This document shows, piece after piece, positions 21,092 through 31,973 of a DNA stretch of 64,000 nucleotides. The stretch spans positions 328,160 to 392,159 of the forward strand of contig NZ_JABERI010000001.1 in the NCBI RefSeq assembly GCF_013004375.1, written 5' to 3'. The stretch is from Acinetobacter terrae. GTDB lineage: Bacteria > Pseudomonadota > Gammaproteobacteria > Pseudomonadales > Moraxellaceae. Numbering within the stretch: position 1 is the stretch's first letter; the number at the start of each line of letters is the position of its first letter. The notes beneath the pieces were generated by a model. That model searched no databases, had not been told where the DNA came from, and was given only the letters and a program-made list of their open reading frames with translations. Position numbers and translations under genes: made by a program.

Positions 21092-22267
21092 TTATTTACG
21101 GTTTAGAATGATTTCTGCAACATGTTCAAGATAGTTTTCCTCTTTCATCTCATGTTGCAGCAGGTATTGCTGATTCGGCTGAATCCCGACACCTTCAATC
21201 ATCTGCCCTTTAGGGGTGTAGTAATGCGATACCGTCATCTGTAAAGCGGCACCGTTGGAAAGAGGAAATAGCTTTTGCACCACCCCTTTTCCATAGCTTT
21301 TCTCCCCGACGACCCATGCGCGACCATGGTCTTTCATTGCCGCAGTAAAAACTTCAGCGGCTGAGGCAGAACGGTTATTGATTAAAATGCCTAGCTTTAA
21401 ATTTTGAAATTCAAAACTCGGTAAAGCTTGAAATTGTTGATCGCCTTCAGAACGACTTTTGGTGGAAACAATCACCCCTTGATTCAAAAATAAATCAGCC
21501 GTTTCAACCGCGGCAGATAATAATCCGCCTGGATTATTTCTTAAATCAAGCAACACTGCTTTCAGACGTGAGGAAGAATGTTCTTCAATTAAGCGTTTAA
21601 TCTCATTGGCAGTATCTTGCTGAAAAACTCTGACTTTGATCACTAAAACTTGATTATGCAAGACACTGGCTTGTATATCGGTTTCTATTTTTTTATTACG
21701 AACCAAAATAATCGGACTGCTATTTTGTGCCAGTTGCAAAGTTAAGGTCGAACCAATCGAGCCATTGAGCAGACTATTGACCTGATTTGGATTGAGTTTT
21801 TTCAGTTCTTGATCATCAATCTTAAATACAGCCACACCATTGCGCAAACCTTGCTTGGCCGAATCGGCATTATCCTTTAAACCATGAATGACCCACTGAT
21901 GTAACTGCTGATCATACATCAGTTCAAAATCGACAGAGGCGATATCACCTTCGGTATATTGTAATAGCTGCTTATAATCTTCAGGACTTAAATAACGTGA
22001 ATAACGGTCTAGACCACTAACCAGACCTTTAATCGCTTGTTGAAATAATGCATCATCATTTTTGGCATCAACATAATTTTCTTTGACAATGCTATAGATT
22101 TGAACAAATTGCTGAATCGATTCCACCGGAACTTCAGCATAATTTTGTTCGACTTCATCATCAAAATCCAAAACAGGTTGGTCTTTCGATGCAGCAAGTG
22201 CAGAATGGCTCACACAGATGAATAACGTTGTTAAAGTGACAACCATCTTCCAGCGTTGTAAAGCCAT
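21092..22267 (-). CDS. ctpA: C-terminal processing protease CtpA (S41 family)
   Basis: This periplasmic serine protease trims C-termini of envelope proteins and murein hydrolases. The 391-residue product has a signal peptide (VSHSALAA), a PDZ-like region around residues 115-190 and the S41 catalytic region SASAAEV ... YGKG, giving Ser302 and Lys327 with the 25-residue spacing known for E. coli Prc. It is of the short CtpA type rather than the large Prc type. It follows gpmI on the minus strand by 26 bp, an arrangement common in Acinetobacter and Pseudomonas. Confidence 0.9.
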   Translation of the reverse strand: MALQRWKMVVTLTTLFICVSHSALAASKDQPVLDFDDEVEQNYAEVPVESIQQFVQIYSIVKENYVDAKNDDALFQQAIKGLVSGLDRYSRYLSPEDYKQLLQYTEGDIASVDFELMYDQQLHQWVIHGLKDNADSAKQGLRNGVAVFKIDDQELKKLNPNQVNSLLNGSIGSTLTLQLAQNSSPIILVRNKKIETDIQASVLHNQVLVIKVRVFQQDTANEIKRLIEEHSSSRLKAVLLDLRNNPGGLLSAAVETADLFLNQGVIVSTKSRSEGDQQFQALPSFEFQNLKLGILINNRSASAAEVFTAAMKDHGRAWVVGEKSYGKGVVQKLFPLSNGAALQMTVSHYYTPKGQMIEGVGIQPNQQYLLQHEMKEENYLEHVAEIILNRK

Positions 22268-22293
22268 CCTTTCACCTGTTTATCGTGTTAATT

Positions 22294-23841
22294 TTATGAT
22301 TTTAAAGTAATCAAATTGCGACCTTTCATTTCTTCAGGTACAGGAATTTGCATTAAGCTCAACAATGTTGGTGCCACATCTGCCAGTACACCACCTTCAG
22401 CAATCGTCGCAGAGGTTGGTCCTACGTAAATGAAAGGAACCAATTCCGTCGTATGCTGAGTATGTACCTGACCACTTTTATAATCCTGCATTTGCTCGAC
22501 ATTACCATGGTCAGCGGTAATCAGCATATGGCCTTTTTGTGCCATCACTGCTTCATATACACGACCTAGGCAGGTATCGACCGCTTCAACGGCTTTCACC
22601 GCAGCATCAAATACACCGGTATGTCCAACCATATCACCATTGGCAAAGTTCACCACCAACAAGTCATATTCACCCGAGTTGATTGCGGCAACCAATTCAT
22701 CGGTAACTTCATAAGCACTCATTTCAGGCTTAAGATCATAAGTCGCCACATTTGGAGATGGAATCAGGATACGTTTTTCACCTGGATATTCATCTTCACG
22801 GCCACCACTGAAGAAGAAGGTCACGTGCGCATATTTTTCAGTTTCAGCAATACGCAGTTGGGTTTTACCCAAGTTTGATAAATATTCACCAATCGAGTTT
22901 TTCAATGCTTCTGGCATATAGGCAACAGGCGCATCGATTGTCGCTTGGTAACGCGTCAACATCACAAATTTAGACAGGTTTGGAACTACTTTACGCTCAA
23001 AACCAGCAAACTCTTTTTCGACAAAGGCTTTGGTGATTTCACGCGCACGGTCGGCACGGAAGTTCATAAATACAACGCTGTCGCCATCCTGAATTTTAGC
23101 CAACTCACCAATACGGGTAGCTTTGACAAATTCATCCGACTCATTTGCCGCATAAGCCTGTTCCAGACCTTCAACCGCGGTTGCTGCGGTACGTGCAGCT
23201 TCACCTTCAGTCAATAGACGATAGGCTTGTTCAACACGATCCCAACGGTTATCACGATCCATGGCAAAATAACGGCCAATCATGGTCGCAATACGACCTT
23301 GACCCGGATATTGTGCAAAGACTGCATCTAATTTTTCCAGTGATGGTTGTGCACTTTTTGGCGGAGTATCACGGCCATCCAGAAAAGCATGCAAATAAAC
23401 TTTTGCACCACGTTTCAGTGCCAATTCCACCATTGCAACAATGTGGTCTTCATGCGCATGCACGCCACCTTGTGACAATAAACCCATGATATGTACAGCA
23501 CCACCCGCTGCTTTGGCTTTTTCTACCGCATCAATCAATACTTCATGTTCAAAAAAAGCGCCGGTACGAATATCTTTGGTGATCCGGGTAAAATCTTGAT
23601 ACAGCACACGACCTGCACCGAGGTTCATGTGACCCACTTCAGAGTTGCCCATTTGACCATCCGGCAGTCCGACATCTTCGCCCGAACCTGAAATCAAACC
23701 ATGTGGATGCTTTTGTTGCATAGCAGTTAAATTTGGTCGTTTTGCTGCCAGAAAAGCATTGTCTTCGACCGCTTCGCGATGACCCACACCATCCATAATT
23801 ACCAATACGTGAGGGATTTTGCCAGCAGTTGCATCCGTCAT
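22294..23841 (-). CDS. gpmI: 2,3-bisphosphoglycerate-independent phosphoglycerate mutase
   Basis: It interconverts 3- and 2-phosphoglycerate in glycolysis and gluconeogenesis using two Mn2+ ions. The 515-residue length matches the family. Alkaline phosphatase superfamily residues are visible: Asp17 in VIMDGVG, Ser67 in [20 protein letters not shown], and TADHGNVE near the C-terminus. The ATG at 23841 (MTDATAGK) is chosen over an in-frame ATG at 23898, which would add 19 residues absent from the family. It is likely co-transcribed with ctpA. Confidence 0.95.
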   Translation of the reverse strand: MTDATAGKIPHVLVIMDGVGHREAVEDNAFLAAKRPNLTAMQQKHPHGLISGSGEDVGLPDGQMGNSEVGHMNLGAGRVLYQDFTRITKDIRTGAFFEHEVLIDAVEKAKAAGGAVHIMGLLSQGGVHAHEDHIVAMVELALKRGAKVYLHAFLDGRDTPPKSAQPSLEKLDAVFAQYPGQGRIATMIGRYFAMDRDNRWDRVEQAYRLLTEGEAARTAATAVEGLEQAYAANESDEFVKATRIGELAKIQDGDSVVFMNFRADRAREITKAFVEKEFAGFERKVVPNLSKFVMLTRYQATIDAPVAYMPEALKNSIGEYLSNLGKTQLRIAETEKYAHVTFFFSGGREDEYPGEKRILIPSPNVATYDLKPEMSAYEVTDELVAAINSGEYDLLVVNFANGDMVGHTGVFDAAVKAVEAVDTCLGRVYEAVMAQKGHMLITADHGNVEQMQDYKSGQVHTQHTTELVPFIYVGPTSATIAEGGVLADVAPTLLSLMQIPVPEEMKGRNLITLKS

Positions 23842-23955
23842 AATGAACACTCTTTTGTTTACAATTTCATCGTCATATCTTACCGAATTTTCGGTCAAGA
23901 CTCTATGTGCAGATCATGACTAAAGCGGATCATGCACATTGTTTTTATCACTGTA

Positions 23956-24008
23956 GGGTCTGTTGAGACTTCGTCTATGTTTGCCATTTATGAAATGTTA
24001 ACAGACCC
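23956..24008. mobile_element. 53-bp MITE-like element flanked by TA
   Basis: The element begins GGGTCTGTT (23956-23964) and ends AACAGACCC (24000-24008), perfect 9-bp terminal repeats that extend imperfectly to about 25 bp. It is flanked by TA on both sides (23954-23955, 24009-24010), giving an 11-bp perfect inverted repeat overall. The termini resemble insertion sequence ends, and it sits 10 bp after the lptG stop. It could also act as a weak transcript hairpin. It carries no coding capacity. Confidence 0.5.
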
Positions 24009-24018
24009 TATTCAACAG

Positions 24019-25089
24019 TTAACGTGCGCGTCGCAGCAGATAACCGCCCACTAAAGTCATGAAAATAATCGGTACAAATACGAACCATGCCGGCGAAGGT
24101 GAATACACCAAACTTGCATAGCCCAAGAAGTCTTGCAGATAGAAGAATCCCAAGCCAATAAATAAGGCAATCACCAAACGAAAACCCATCGACTGTTGAC
24201 GCAAGGGACCAAAAATAAAGGAACATGCAATCAGTACCAAGGCAATGAGTGCAAATGGCGAACCGACTTTTTGCCAAAATGCCAGCTTATAGGTTTTCGG
24301 TACTTGGCTGTATTGATGCATATAACTCATAAAGCTCACCAATTGACTCGGCGATAAATCTTCAGGGTCAATCGTAACCATATGCACATATTTTGGTTGC
24401 AAGGCTAAAGCCAGAGGCAACTGATCGGTTTTTACCAGGGTTGAATTACCTTGCGGCAAAATATCCATTTGCGCAGCACTTTTTAGATTCCAATCACCAT
24501 CTTTAACGAACTGACCTTGCTCGGCATTTAAAACACCTTTCAAGCGATAACTATCATCAAAGTCAACCACCTGGACATGTTTCAGCTGACCTTTGGCATT
24601 GGCATAATCAATATAGATAAAACGCTGACCTTCGCGAGTCCAGTAACCATTGACTTCACCCAGTGAACTGACACTGCGGTGATCTTTCACGCTTTTGGCT
24701 TGCTCGTTGGTATAAGGAATCACCCATTCACTGAGTACAAAGGACAAAACCACTAAGATTAATGCGGAACGAATCACCCAACCGACAATGCGCCATAAGC
24801 TAATACCGACTGAACGCATCACTACCAGTTCACTATTGGAAGCCAAAGTGCCCAGACCAAGCACAGCCCCAATCAATGCAGAGATCGGTAAAATTTCATA
24901 CAGATAATTGGGTGCACTCCATAACACATATTGCAGTGCCTGCCATGCATTATAAGTTTCATTCAAGGAACCCAATTCACCTAAATAGGTAAATAAAACT
25001 TGCAGAACCGATAAAATAACCGTTGCACCCAACATGGCTAATGCCGTGGTTTTGGTCACATGTTTGGCAATGATTCGACGTGCTAACAT
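24019..25089 (-). CDS. lptG: LPS export ABC permease LptG
   Basis: LptG is one half of the LptB2FG transporter that extracts lipopolysaccharide (lipooligosaccharide in Acinetobacter) from the inner membrane. The 356-residue product has the YjgP/YjgQ layout: three membrane helices, a periplasmic beta-jellyroll (about residues 130-265) and three C-terminal helices, with the cytoplasmic coupling segment NSELVVMRS near residue 85. It follows lptF by 2 bp, so the two are translated from one transcript. Confidence 0.94.
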   Translation of the reverse strand: MLARRIIAKHVTKTTALAMLGATVILSVLQVLFTYLGELGSLNETYNAWQALQYVLWSAPNYLYEILPISALIGAVLGLGTLASNSELVVMRSVGISLWRIVGWVIRSALILVVLSFVLSEWVIPYTNEQAKSVKDHRSVSSLGEVNGYWTREGQRFIYIDYANAKGQLKHVQVVDFDDSYRLKGVLNAEQGQFVKDGDWNLKSAAQMDILPQGNSTLVKTDQLPLALALQPKYVHMVTIDPEDLSPSQLVSFMSYMHQYSQVPKTYKLAFWQKVGSPFALIALVLIACSFIFGPLRQQSMGFRLVIALFIGLGFFYLQDFLGYASLVYSPSPAWFVFVPIIFMTLVGGYLLRRAR

Positions 25090-25091
25090 TT

Positions 25092-26192
25092 TTAAGACCT
25101 CACCTGCTGAATTCGTTTCTTGATTTTAGGGGCGAGCTTTTGTTTTCGGGAGAACAATGCTCCAGCAATGCCATACACGATCAACACCAAAGGATATGCC
25201 CAAATCCCTAACTCATCTTTACTGACACGGGTTTTCACTGCCATCAGTGCCACAATCAAACTGGCGAAAATAAGTAAAGCCGGGAATAGTTTTAAATAGC
25301 GTCCTTGACGAGGACTCACTTCTGAAAGTGCAATCGCCAAGATTAAAGCCGCAACCACTGAAAATGGAACGAAGATCCGCCAACCCAGTTCACTCGCAAC
25401 TACAGGATCATCACGATTGCTCCATAGTTTCGCTATGGGTAACGCTTCGACTTCGGCACTTTCAAATTTGGCTTCGGTATCACTTTCTAAACGTAAACGA
25501 TAAGATTGAAACTCTGCTTGAGTATATTTCGGTTTTCCGGGGAAAATTTCGTAACGGCGCCCTTCATATAAATCGACAATACTGGCCGTTTCATTGGCAA
25601 CTTCTACACGAGTTGCTTCCTTGGCCAAAATCATCACGTCAGGTTTACCCGGGTTTTCCGCGCGTTGATAGAAAAACACATCTTTGAGATTACGACGATC
25701 TTCTGACAAATCCCCGGCATAAATGGTATAGGGGCCTGAGGAAATAAACTCTTTTGGACGCACTAAATCGAAACCGGTTCTGACCGCCTGATTGGTCGTC
25801 AGCTCTTCAAACTGGCGAATCCCCCACGGAGACATCCACACCATCAACACGGTTTGAACAGCAAGAAAAACCACAGTAAGCGGAATCAGTAAGCGCCCCA
25901 GCTGATGCCGACTGACACCACTGCCGTTGAGGACTGCCATTTCATGGTCGACATACAAACGACCAAACACCAGCATCAAACCGATAAAAAAGCCGAGTGG
26001 AAGAATCAGGGTTAAAAATTCTGGCAGTCGGTAACCAATAATACTGAACAAAATACTGACATCTAAACGACCTTGTGCCGCCACACCAAAGTACTTGATC
26101 AGTCGACCACCCATCATGATCAAGGTAAGCAAGGCAATCACAACCAAGGATGTAGACACCACTTGCTTGACCAGATAACGCCGAATAATCAA
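25092..26192 (-). CDS. lptF: LPS export ABC permease LptF
   Basis: LptF is the partner of LptG in the LPS exporter. The 366-residue product begins MIIRRYLVKQ and has the YjgP/YjgQ fold: membrane helices, the conserved cytoplasmic segment DHEMAVLNGSGVS, a periplasmic domain (about 135-265) with LYEGRRYE, and C-terminal helices ending in a basic tail. It is the first gene of the unit and diverges from pepA across 159 bp holding two strong dyads. Confidence 0.94.
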   Translation of the reverse strand: MIIRRYLVKQVVSTSLVVIALLTLIMMGGRLIKYFGVAAQGRLDVSILFSIIGYRLPEFLTLILPLGFFIGLMLVFGRLYVDHEMAVLNGSGVSRHQLGRLLIPLTVVFLAVQTVLMVWMSPWGIRQFEELTTNQAVRTGFDLVRPKEFISSGPYTIYAGDLSEDRRNLKDVFFYQRAENPGKPDVMILAKEATRVEVANETASIVDLYEGRRYEIFPGKPKYTQAEFQSYRLRLESDTEAKFESAEVEALPIAKLWSNRDDPVVASELGWRIFVPFSVVAALILAIALSEVSPRQGRYLKLFPALLIFASLIVALMAVKTRVSKDELGIWAYPLVLIVYGIAGALFSRKQKLAPKIKKRIQQVRS

Positions 26193-26221
26193 ATTAATTC
26201 TTCCAAAAAAGAGGCTAATAA

Positions 26222-26237
26222 AAACTAGCGCTAGTTT
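26222..26237. promoter_or_regulatory. 16-bp perfect palindrome upstream of lptF
   Basis: AAACTAGCGCTAGTTT is a perfect 16-nt palindrome centred about 37 bp upstream of the lptF ATG and 122 bp from pepA. It has no U-run on either strand, so a protein operator is more likely than a terminator. The binding protein is unknown. Confidence 0.45.
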
Positions 26238-26277
26238 ACCCGAATGGTGAAAATATAAAACCTATACTGTTGTTGCG

Positions 26278-26310
26278 CATTGAAACTCTATTCATAGAAA
26301 TGTTTCAATG
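26278..26310 (+). promoter_or_regulatory. Hairpin in the pepA leader
   Basis: CATTGAAAC (26278-26286) and GTTTCAATG (26302-26310) form a 9-bp perfect stem, which can be extended by TCTAT/ATAGA around a small loop with a 3-nt bulge. The structure ends 41 bp before the pepA ATG. It could be an operator or an mRNA leader structure. Confidence 0.4.
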
Positions 26311-26342
26311 GTTTAATGGTTTGCAAACTTTCAAAGGCATGA

Positions 26343-28200
<1,858 letters not shown>

Positions 28201-28228
28201 CCGATCAATTGCAATAAGGAGATATGTG

Positions 28229-28861
28229 GTGGCATTAAATGTCGGTCAAGATTTTAAACAGCGCTGGTTAAATGTGCCTGAGGCTGTTCGTCAGGCATTT
28301 ATTGATGACCTACACCGCGTCTGCAATGTGCTGAAACCTGAAACCAATATTCAAAAGTGGTTAGAAAAAGATAAAGAAGCACAACAGCTCTCTTATGAAA
28401 AAATTGAACGTGCTTATATCGAACGTAAGGCACAATTGATTGAAGAAGCCCGCTTGCGCAAGCAACGTGCTTTAGAACAGTCACTGGAAAAAAACCGTGC
28501 AGCACAAGCTGCCTATGCTCAAGCATTGCAGTTAGATGAAGCCAGACAGTTTGCCGAACAAACTCAAACCTTGGCCTTTATTCGTCAAACTTTAGATCAT
28601 GAAACCCAAGTTTATACAGCGCGTTATCATAAGAATCCTGAAGGCTCAGCACTGAATTTCTCCAGAGGCATGCTGTCGATTCATGACCATGAAGTACTCT
28701 CGGAACTGGAAAGCGTGCGTTTACGTTTAGAGTTAGAAGCTGAGACCCTCATTGAACAGGCGGTGACGGTATTTCGTGCCAAGTTACATCAAGCCAGCCA
28801 AGAAGAAATTGACTATATTTTGAAAAACTCTGATTTATCAACAGAGAAACCAAAGCACTAA
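28229..28861 (+). CDS. Conserved hypothetical coiled-coil protein
   Basis: A 210-residue soluble protein, highly charged, with a long Glu/Lys/Ala/Gln-rich helical stretch at about residues 55-115 that looks like a coiled coil. The start is GTG 28229, 7 nt after AAGGAGA, and a GTG at 28226 is an alternative. It is co-oriented with pepA-holC (28 bp gap) and probably in the same transcript, so a replication- or protein-turnover-related role is possible but not shown. I do not recognise a family. The C-terminus ends in a Lys/Pro-rich tail. Confidence 0.75.
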   Translation: MALNVGQDFKQRWLNVPEAVRQAFIDDLHRVCNVLKPETNIQKWLEKDKEAQQLSYEKIERAYIERKAQLIEEARLRKQRALEQSLEKNRAAQAAYAQALQLDEARQFAEQTQTLAFIRQTLDHETQVYTARYHKNPEGSALNFSRGMLSIHDHEVLSELESVRLRLELEAETLIEQAVTVFRAKLHQASQEEIDYILKNSDLSTEKPKH

Positions 28862-28907
28862 TTTCTTATCTCTATTGATCTAGGCTATTTTTCTACTGTC
28901 ATATAAA

Positions 28908-28963
28908 TGACATGTTTATGTCACAAGATAGTCATGTTTTTAAATAGATTTAAAAACATGACT
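28908..28963 (+). promoter_or_regulatory. Two inverted repeats upstream of a small gene
   Basis: TGACAT/ATGTCA (28908-28923, 4-nt spacer) is followed by AGTCATGTTTTTA (28930-28942) / TAAAAACATGACT (28951-28963), a perfect 13-bp dyad with an 8-nt loop. The second could form a hairpin 39 bp before the ATG at 29003. The ATG codons at 28907 and 28958 fall inside these repeats, which argues that they are not the start. Confidence 0.45.
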
Positions 28964-29002
28964 ATTGAAATGCTTAAACATCATCTTATTCAGGAAGAAA
29001 AA

Positions 29003-29221
29003 ATGGATATCTTGAACCAAATTTCCACTCAAATTGCGGCACTGGATTCGGGTGAAAAATGGAGTGTATCTGCTCAAGATTTATGGATTAGCCATGCCGA
29101 CTTCCACTCAGTTTCAATTTATATTTCCCGAGAAGCGGAAAAAGGACAATTTTCTGTTTCTACTCCAGTGGCATTAAGCTCTTGGGTTGCCAGCACATCT
29201 GTCACGATTACCAAACACTGA
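29003..29221 (+). CDS. Small protein of unknown function
   Basis: ATG 29003 follows AGGAAG at good spacing and gives 72 residues, while the longer frame from 28907 or 28958 would be 104 or 87. The protein is neutral, with no membrane helix or signal peptide, and contains WSVSAQDLWISHADFHSVSIY and a Ser/Thr-rich C-terminus. A structured leader and its own downstream hairpin suggest an independent, possibly regulated unit. No family recognised. Confidence 0.55.
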   Translation: MDILNQISTQIAALDSGEKWSVSAQDLWISHADFHSVSIYISREAEKGQFSVSTPVALSSWVASTSVTITKH

Positions 29222-29238
29222 AATAGATCAATCAAAAC

Positions 29239-29262
29239 AGTCCACTTCGGTGGGCTATTGTT
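29239..29262 (+). terminator. Probable terminator after the small gene
   Basis: AGTCCAC-TTCG-GTGGGCT makes a 7-bp stem (one G-U) with a UUCG tetraloop, followed by a T-rich but interrupted tail. It lies 18 bp after the plus-strand small gene. Confidence 0.5.
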
Positions 29263-29336
29263 ATTTTAATCAATATAATAAATTTAATTTTTTATTCAAT
29301 TCAAGTAAATTTAAATACGACCCGAATCATTAAAAA

Positions 29337-29882
29337 CTAAATTAAATCTACGGCAAGTCCCAGCATATTGCCTACGCCATAGCCCATACCTAATAACAAG
29401 CTAATCCAGATCAGCCCGCCTACTACGTTATAAAGCATAAAACTAAAAATATTCATGTGCCCCGCCCCTGCAGCAAAAGGTGCAAATGAACGGACAAACG
29501 GCACAAAGCGTGCAACCAGAATGGTTTTTCCACCATGTCTGGTAAAATAATGATTGGTTTTAACAATATATTCAGGTTTCAAAAACCGTGAATGTTCATG
29601 AAAAAATTTAAATCCCAACACCTGACCAGTATAATAATTGACGATATAGCCCAATACAGAAGCACTAAAAAGTAATAGCCCCATATAGTGTAAATGGATC
29701 ACATCGGTGGTTGAACATAGTGCGCCAATGGCAATCAGCAAGCTGTCCCCAGGCAAGAAGAACATGAATACAGAACCAGTTTCTGCAAAAATGATCAGAA
29801 ATAAAATGGCGTAAATCCACTGACCATAGTTGTCCAGTAAAGTCGGTAACCATTGTTCAATATGCATTAAAAAATCAAGCAT
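29337..29882 (-). CDS. DedA family membrane protein
   Basis: A 181-residue inner membrane protein with four or five helices. DedA/SNARE-associated landmarks are seen: FAETGSVFMFFLPGDSLL near the N-terminus and ARFVPFVRSFAPFAAGAGHM in the middle, the latter containing the conserved arginine pair needed for function in E. coli DedA members, and now linked to lipid carrier flipping. The ATG 29882 with AGG 6 nt ahead is preferred to GTG 29888. At 181 residues it is somewhat shorter than E. coli YqjA/YghB (about 220). Confidence 0.88.
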   Translation of the reverse strand: MLDFLMHIEQWLPTLLDNYGQWIYAILFLIIFAETGSVFMFFLPGDSLLIAIGALCSTTDVIHLHYMGLLLFSASVLGYIVNYYTGQVLGFKFFHEHSRFLKPEYIVKTNHYFTRHGGKTILVARFVPFVRSFAPFAAGAGHMNIFSFMLYNVVGGLIWISLLLGMGYGVGNMLGLAVDLI

Positions 29883-29946
29883 TTGCACCTACCCACTTGC
29901 ACTTTATTATTTGCATAAATTACTAAAAACCATAAATAAAAATAAA

Positions 29947-29978
29947 AAAACAGCCTAATTTTTCAACCAGACTGTTTT
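29947..29978 (-). terminator. Terminator of the ribC unit
   Basis: On the minus strand AAAACAGTCTGGT pairs with ATTAGGCTGTTTT (13 bp including G-U pairs, 6-nt loop), followed by a T-run. It lies 15 bp after ribC. Confidence 0.8.
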
Positions 29979-29993
29979 CTATTCTATGGATTT

Positions 29994-30653
29994 TTACTTC
30001 AAGAAGCCATTTTCTGCCAGAAATGCCATACTTAATTTGGATTGTTCTTTTGTTTCAGCCGCTTTATCACCAAGCATTAAACGTTCGATATAGCGCGCTA
30101 AAACATCGACTTCCAAGTTGACTTTAGCACCGGTTTTCCATGTGCCAATATTGGTTCTTTCAGCCGTATGCGGAATAAGATTGAGACTAATCACATTACC
30201 GCGTAAATGGTTAATGGTCAGACTAATACCATCCACAGTCACCGAACCTTTTTCAGCTAAATATTTGGCAATTTCAGCCGGCGCAGTCACTTCATAATAA
30301 ATTGAACGGGCATCTTCACGCACAACAGTAATTTCACCGACAGCATCGACATGACCACTGACAATATGACCGCCAAAACGTGTGGTTGGCAGCATGGCTT
30401 TTTCCACGTTCACGCGCTGACCCACTTTCCATGTGCCTAAGGTGGTGCGATTTAAACTCTCGCGCGAGACATCGGCAGCGTACCAGTTTTCGCCCCATTC
30501 AATCACAGTGAGGCAAATGCCGTTAGTGGCAATTGAATCGCCCAAATGAACATCCGACATGTCGAGACTGGTGCCAATACGCAAACGGACATCACCGCCC
30601 ACGCTTTGTAAACTTTCCACTTTGCCTAGACTTTCAATAATGCCTGTAAACAT
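29994..30653 (-). CDS. ribC: Riboflavin synthase alpha subunit
   Basis: It dismutates two lumazine molecules to riboflavin. The 219-residue product has the duplicated lumazine-binding fold, starting MFTGIIE, with two copies of the GDSIATNGICLT / KGSVTVDGISLT motif about 95 residues apart. It follows the methyltransferase gene by 27 bp in the nrdR-ribD-methyltransferase-ribC unit, and a terminator follows. Confidence 0.95.
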   Translation of the reverse strand: MFTGIIESLGKVESLQSVGGDVRLRIGTSLDMSDVHLGDSIATNGICLTVIEWGENWYAADVSRESLNRTTLGTWKVGQRVNVEKAMLPTTRFGGHIVSGHVDAVGEITVVREDARSIYYEVTAPAEIAKYLAEKGSVTVDGISLTINHLRGNVISLNLIPHTAERTNIGTWKTGAKVNLEVDVLARYIERLMLGDKAAETKEQSKLSMAFLAENGFLK

Positions 30654-30680
30654 AACTTGTTCTCTATTTATATTTTTGTT

Positions 30681-31973
30681 TTACCACAATGCCAGTTGTG
30701 TACTCACGCCGGTGGTATCGACACCACCCAGTTCAGCAAAATGATACAACTGACCCAAGAGTTGGCGCAGCGGTGGACCAGATTTGGCATGGGTATCGGT
30801 AATCACAATAAACTCTAGTACACGTGCGCGTTCTGACTGGCGTTGTTTGCTGACACGATAGCGTGGTACATCTTGCGTGAGCAAAGTCACACGACCACGT
30901 TTTAAGTTCGCCTGTAGCAAATCACCGGCTTCAATATTACCATCGGTAGAATAACTGGTCAGAATATAACGTGCATTAATTGTCGCAACCAATTTCTCAT
31001 AGGCTTCTTTGGCATGCTTGGAAGAGTTGTATTGACTTGGACGCTCTTTACGCCATGCACGGTCAATCCCGCTCTTGTAGCCTTTGGTATCTGGAGTCGG
31101 CAAATCAGCCTGATCCCACAAGGTTAAAGCATTCAGTACATGATAGTTACTACCATACGCATGCTGGTTATACGGTGGATCCAGATAAGCCACATCCACT
31201 TCAAAGCTGCTCATTTGATTGGCAAGATGCTGAGCATCGACACACCACATTTCTGCTGCCGGTTTTTTCGGTTCGCCAATGGCACAGAAACGACTGGGTG
31301 TCAGCCAGAGTAATGATTCAATTCGTTCCAAAGCGGTTTGGGTTTTACCACCCCAACCATGATGGAAACTTTTGAATACCCCACTGGTATTGCTGACAAA
31401 ACTGGCTGAATAAAGCAAGGGCGCAAGCAAGGCACTCATCTCGACATCATCAATTGCCCCTTGTGCCTGCCACGCGGCAATTTGCTGACGGATCGCATCG
31501 ATACGCATGCCATTACGGCGTTTGAAAAATAGACGATCACGTGCCGGATCATAAATTTCGTCATTACGCGGACACAGGTTATGCGTTACCCAGCCTTTGA
31601 CTTCCGGCAAACGATTCAGGTAATCAATAGCTTTCTGATAACCACCCAACTCTTTAAATGCCGGTGCTTCTGTGCAGGATAAAATTGCACTATTTAAAGC
31701 ATGGCTATACGGTTCCCAGTCATTGGCAATCACACGATAACCATTTTGACGCGCCAGACGTGAAACCACACCAGAGCCTGCAAAAAAGTCAGCGAAAATC
31801 GGGGCACGACCATTTTTGCTATTTAATGTTCCCGTGCTCTCAAGTGCTTCCAAAATCAGATGAAGTAAACGACGCTTATTGCCTAAATACGGAACAAGCT
31901 GATTGAAAAGATATTCGTCTGTGGTACGTGCTGAATGACGACGTTTATGATAAACCGAAGACTCTGAATTCAT
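30681..31973 (-). CDS. aamA: Orphan N6-adenine DNA methyltransferase (AamA-like)
   Basis: The 430-residue protein is a D12-class adenine methyltransferase: motif I FFAGSG near residue 65, a long target-recognition region, then motif IV DPPY at about residue 264. No restriction endonuclease gene is nearby, so it is an orphan. Its ATG overlaps the ribD stop (ATGA), placing it in the riboflavin operon. Gene order around gacA matches my memory of A. baumannii A1S_0222 (AamA), reported to methylate GAATTC. Specificity here is inference. A GAATTC spans its own start codon (31966-31971). Confidence 0.85.
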   Translation of the reverse strand: MNSESSVYHKRRHSARTTDEYLFNQLVPYLGNKRRLLHLILEALESTGTLNSKNGRAPIFADFFAGSGVVSRLARQNGYRVIANDWEPYSHALNSAILSCTEAPAFKELGGYQKAIDYLNRLPEVKGWVTHNLCPRNDEIYDPARDRLFFKRRNGMRIDAIRQQIAAWQAQGAIDDVEMSALLAPLLYSASFVSNTSGVFKSFHHGWGGKTQTALERIESLLWLTPSRFCAIGEPKKPAAEMWCVDAQHLANQMSSFEVDVAYLDPPYNQHAYGSNYHVLNALTLWDQADLPTPDTKGYKSGIDRAWRKERPSQYNSSKHAKEAYEKLVATINARYILTSYSTDGNIEAGDLLQANLKRGRVTLLTQDVPRYRVSKQRQSERARVLEFIVITDTHAKSGPPLRQLLGQLYHFAELGGVDTTGVSTQLALW

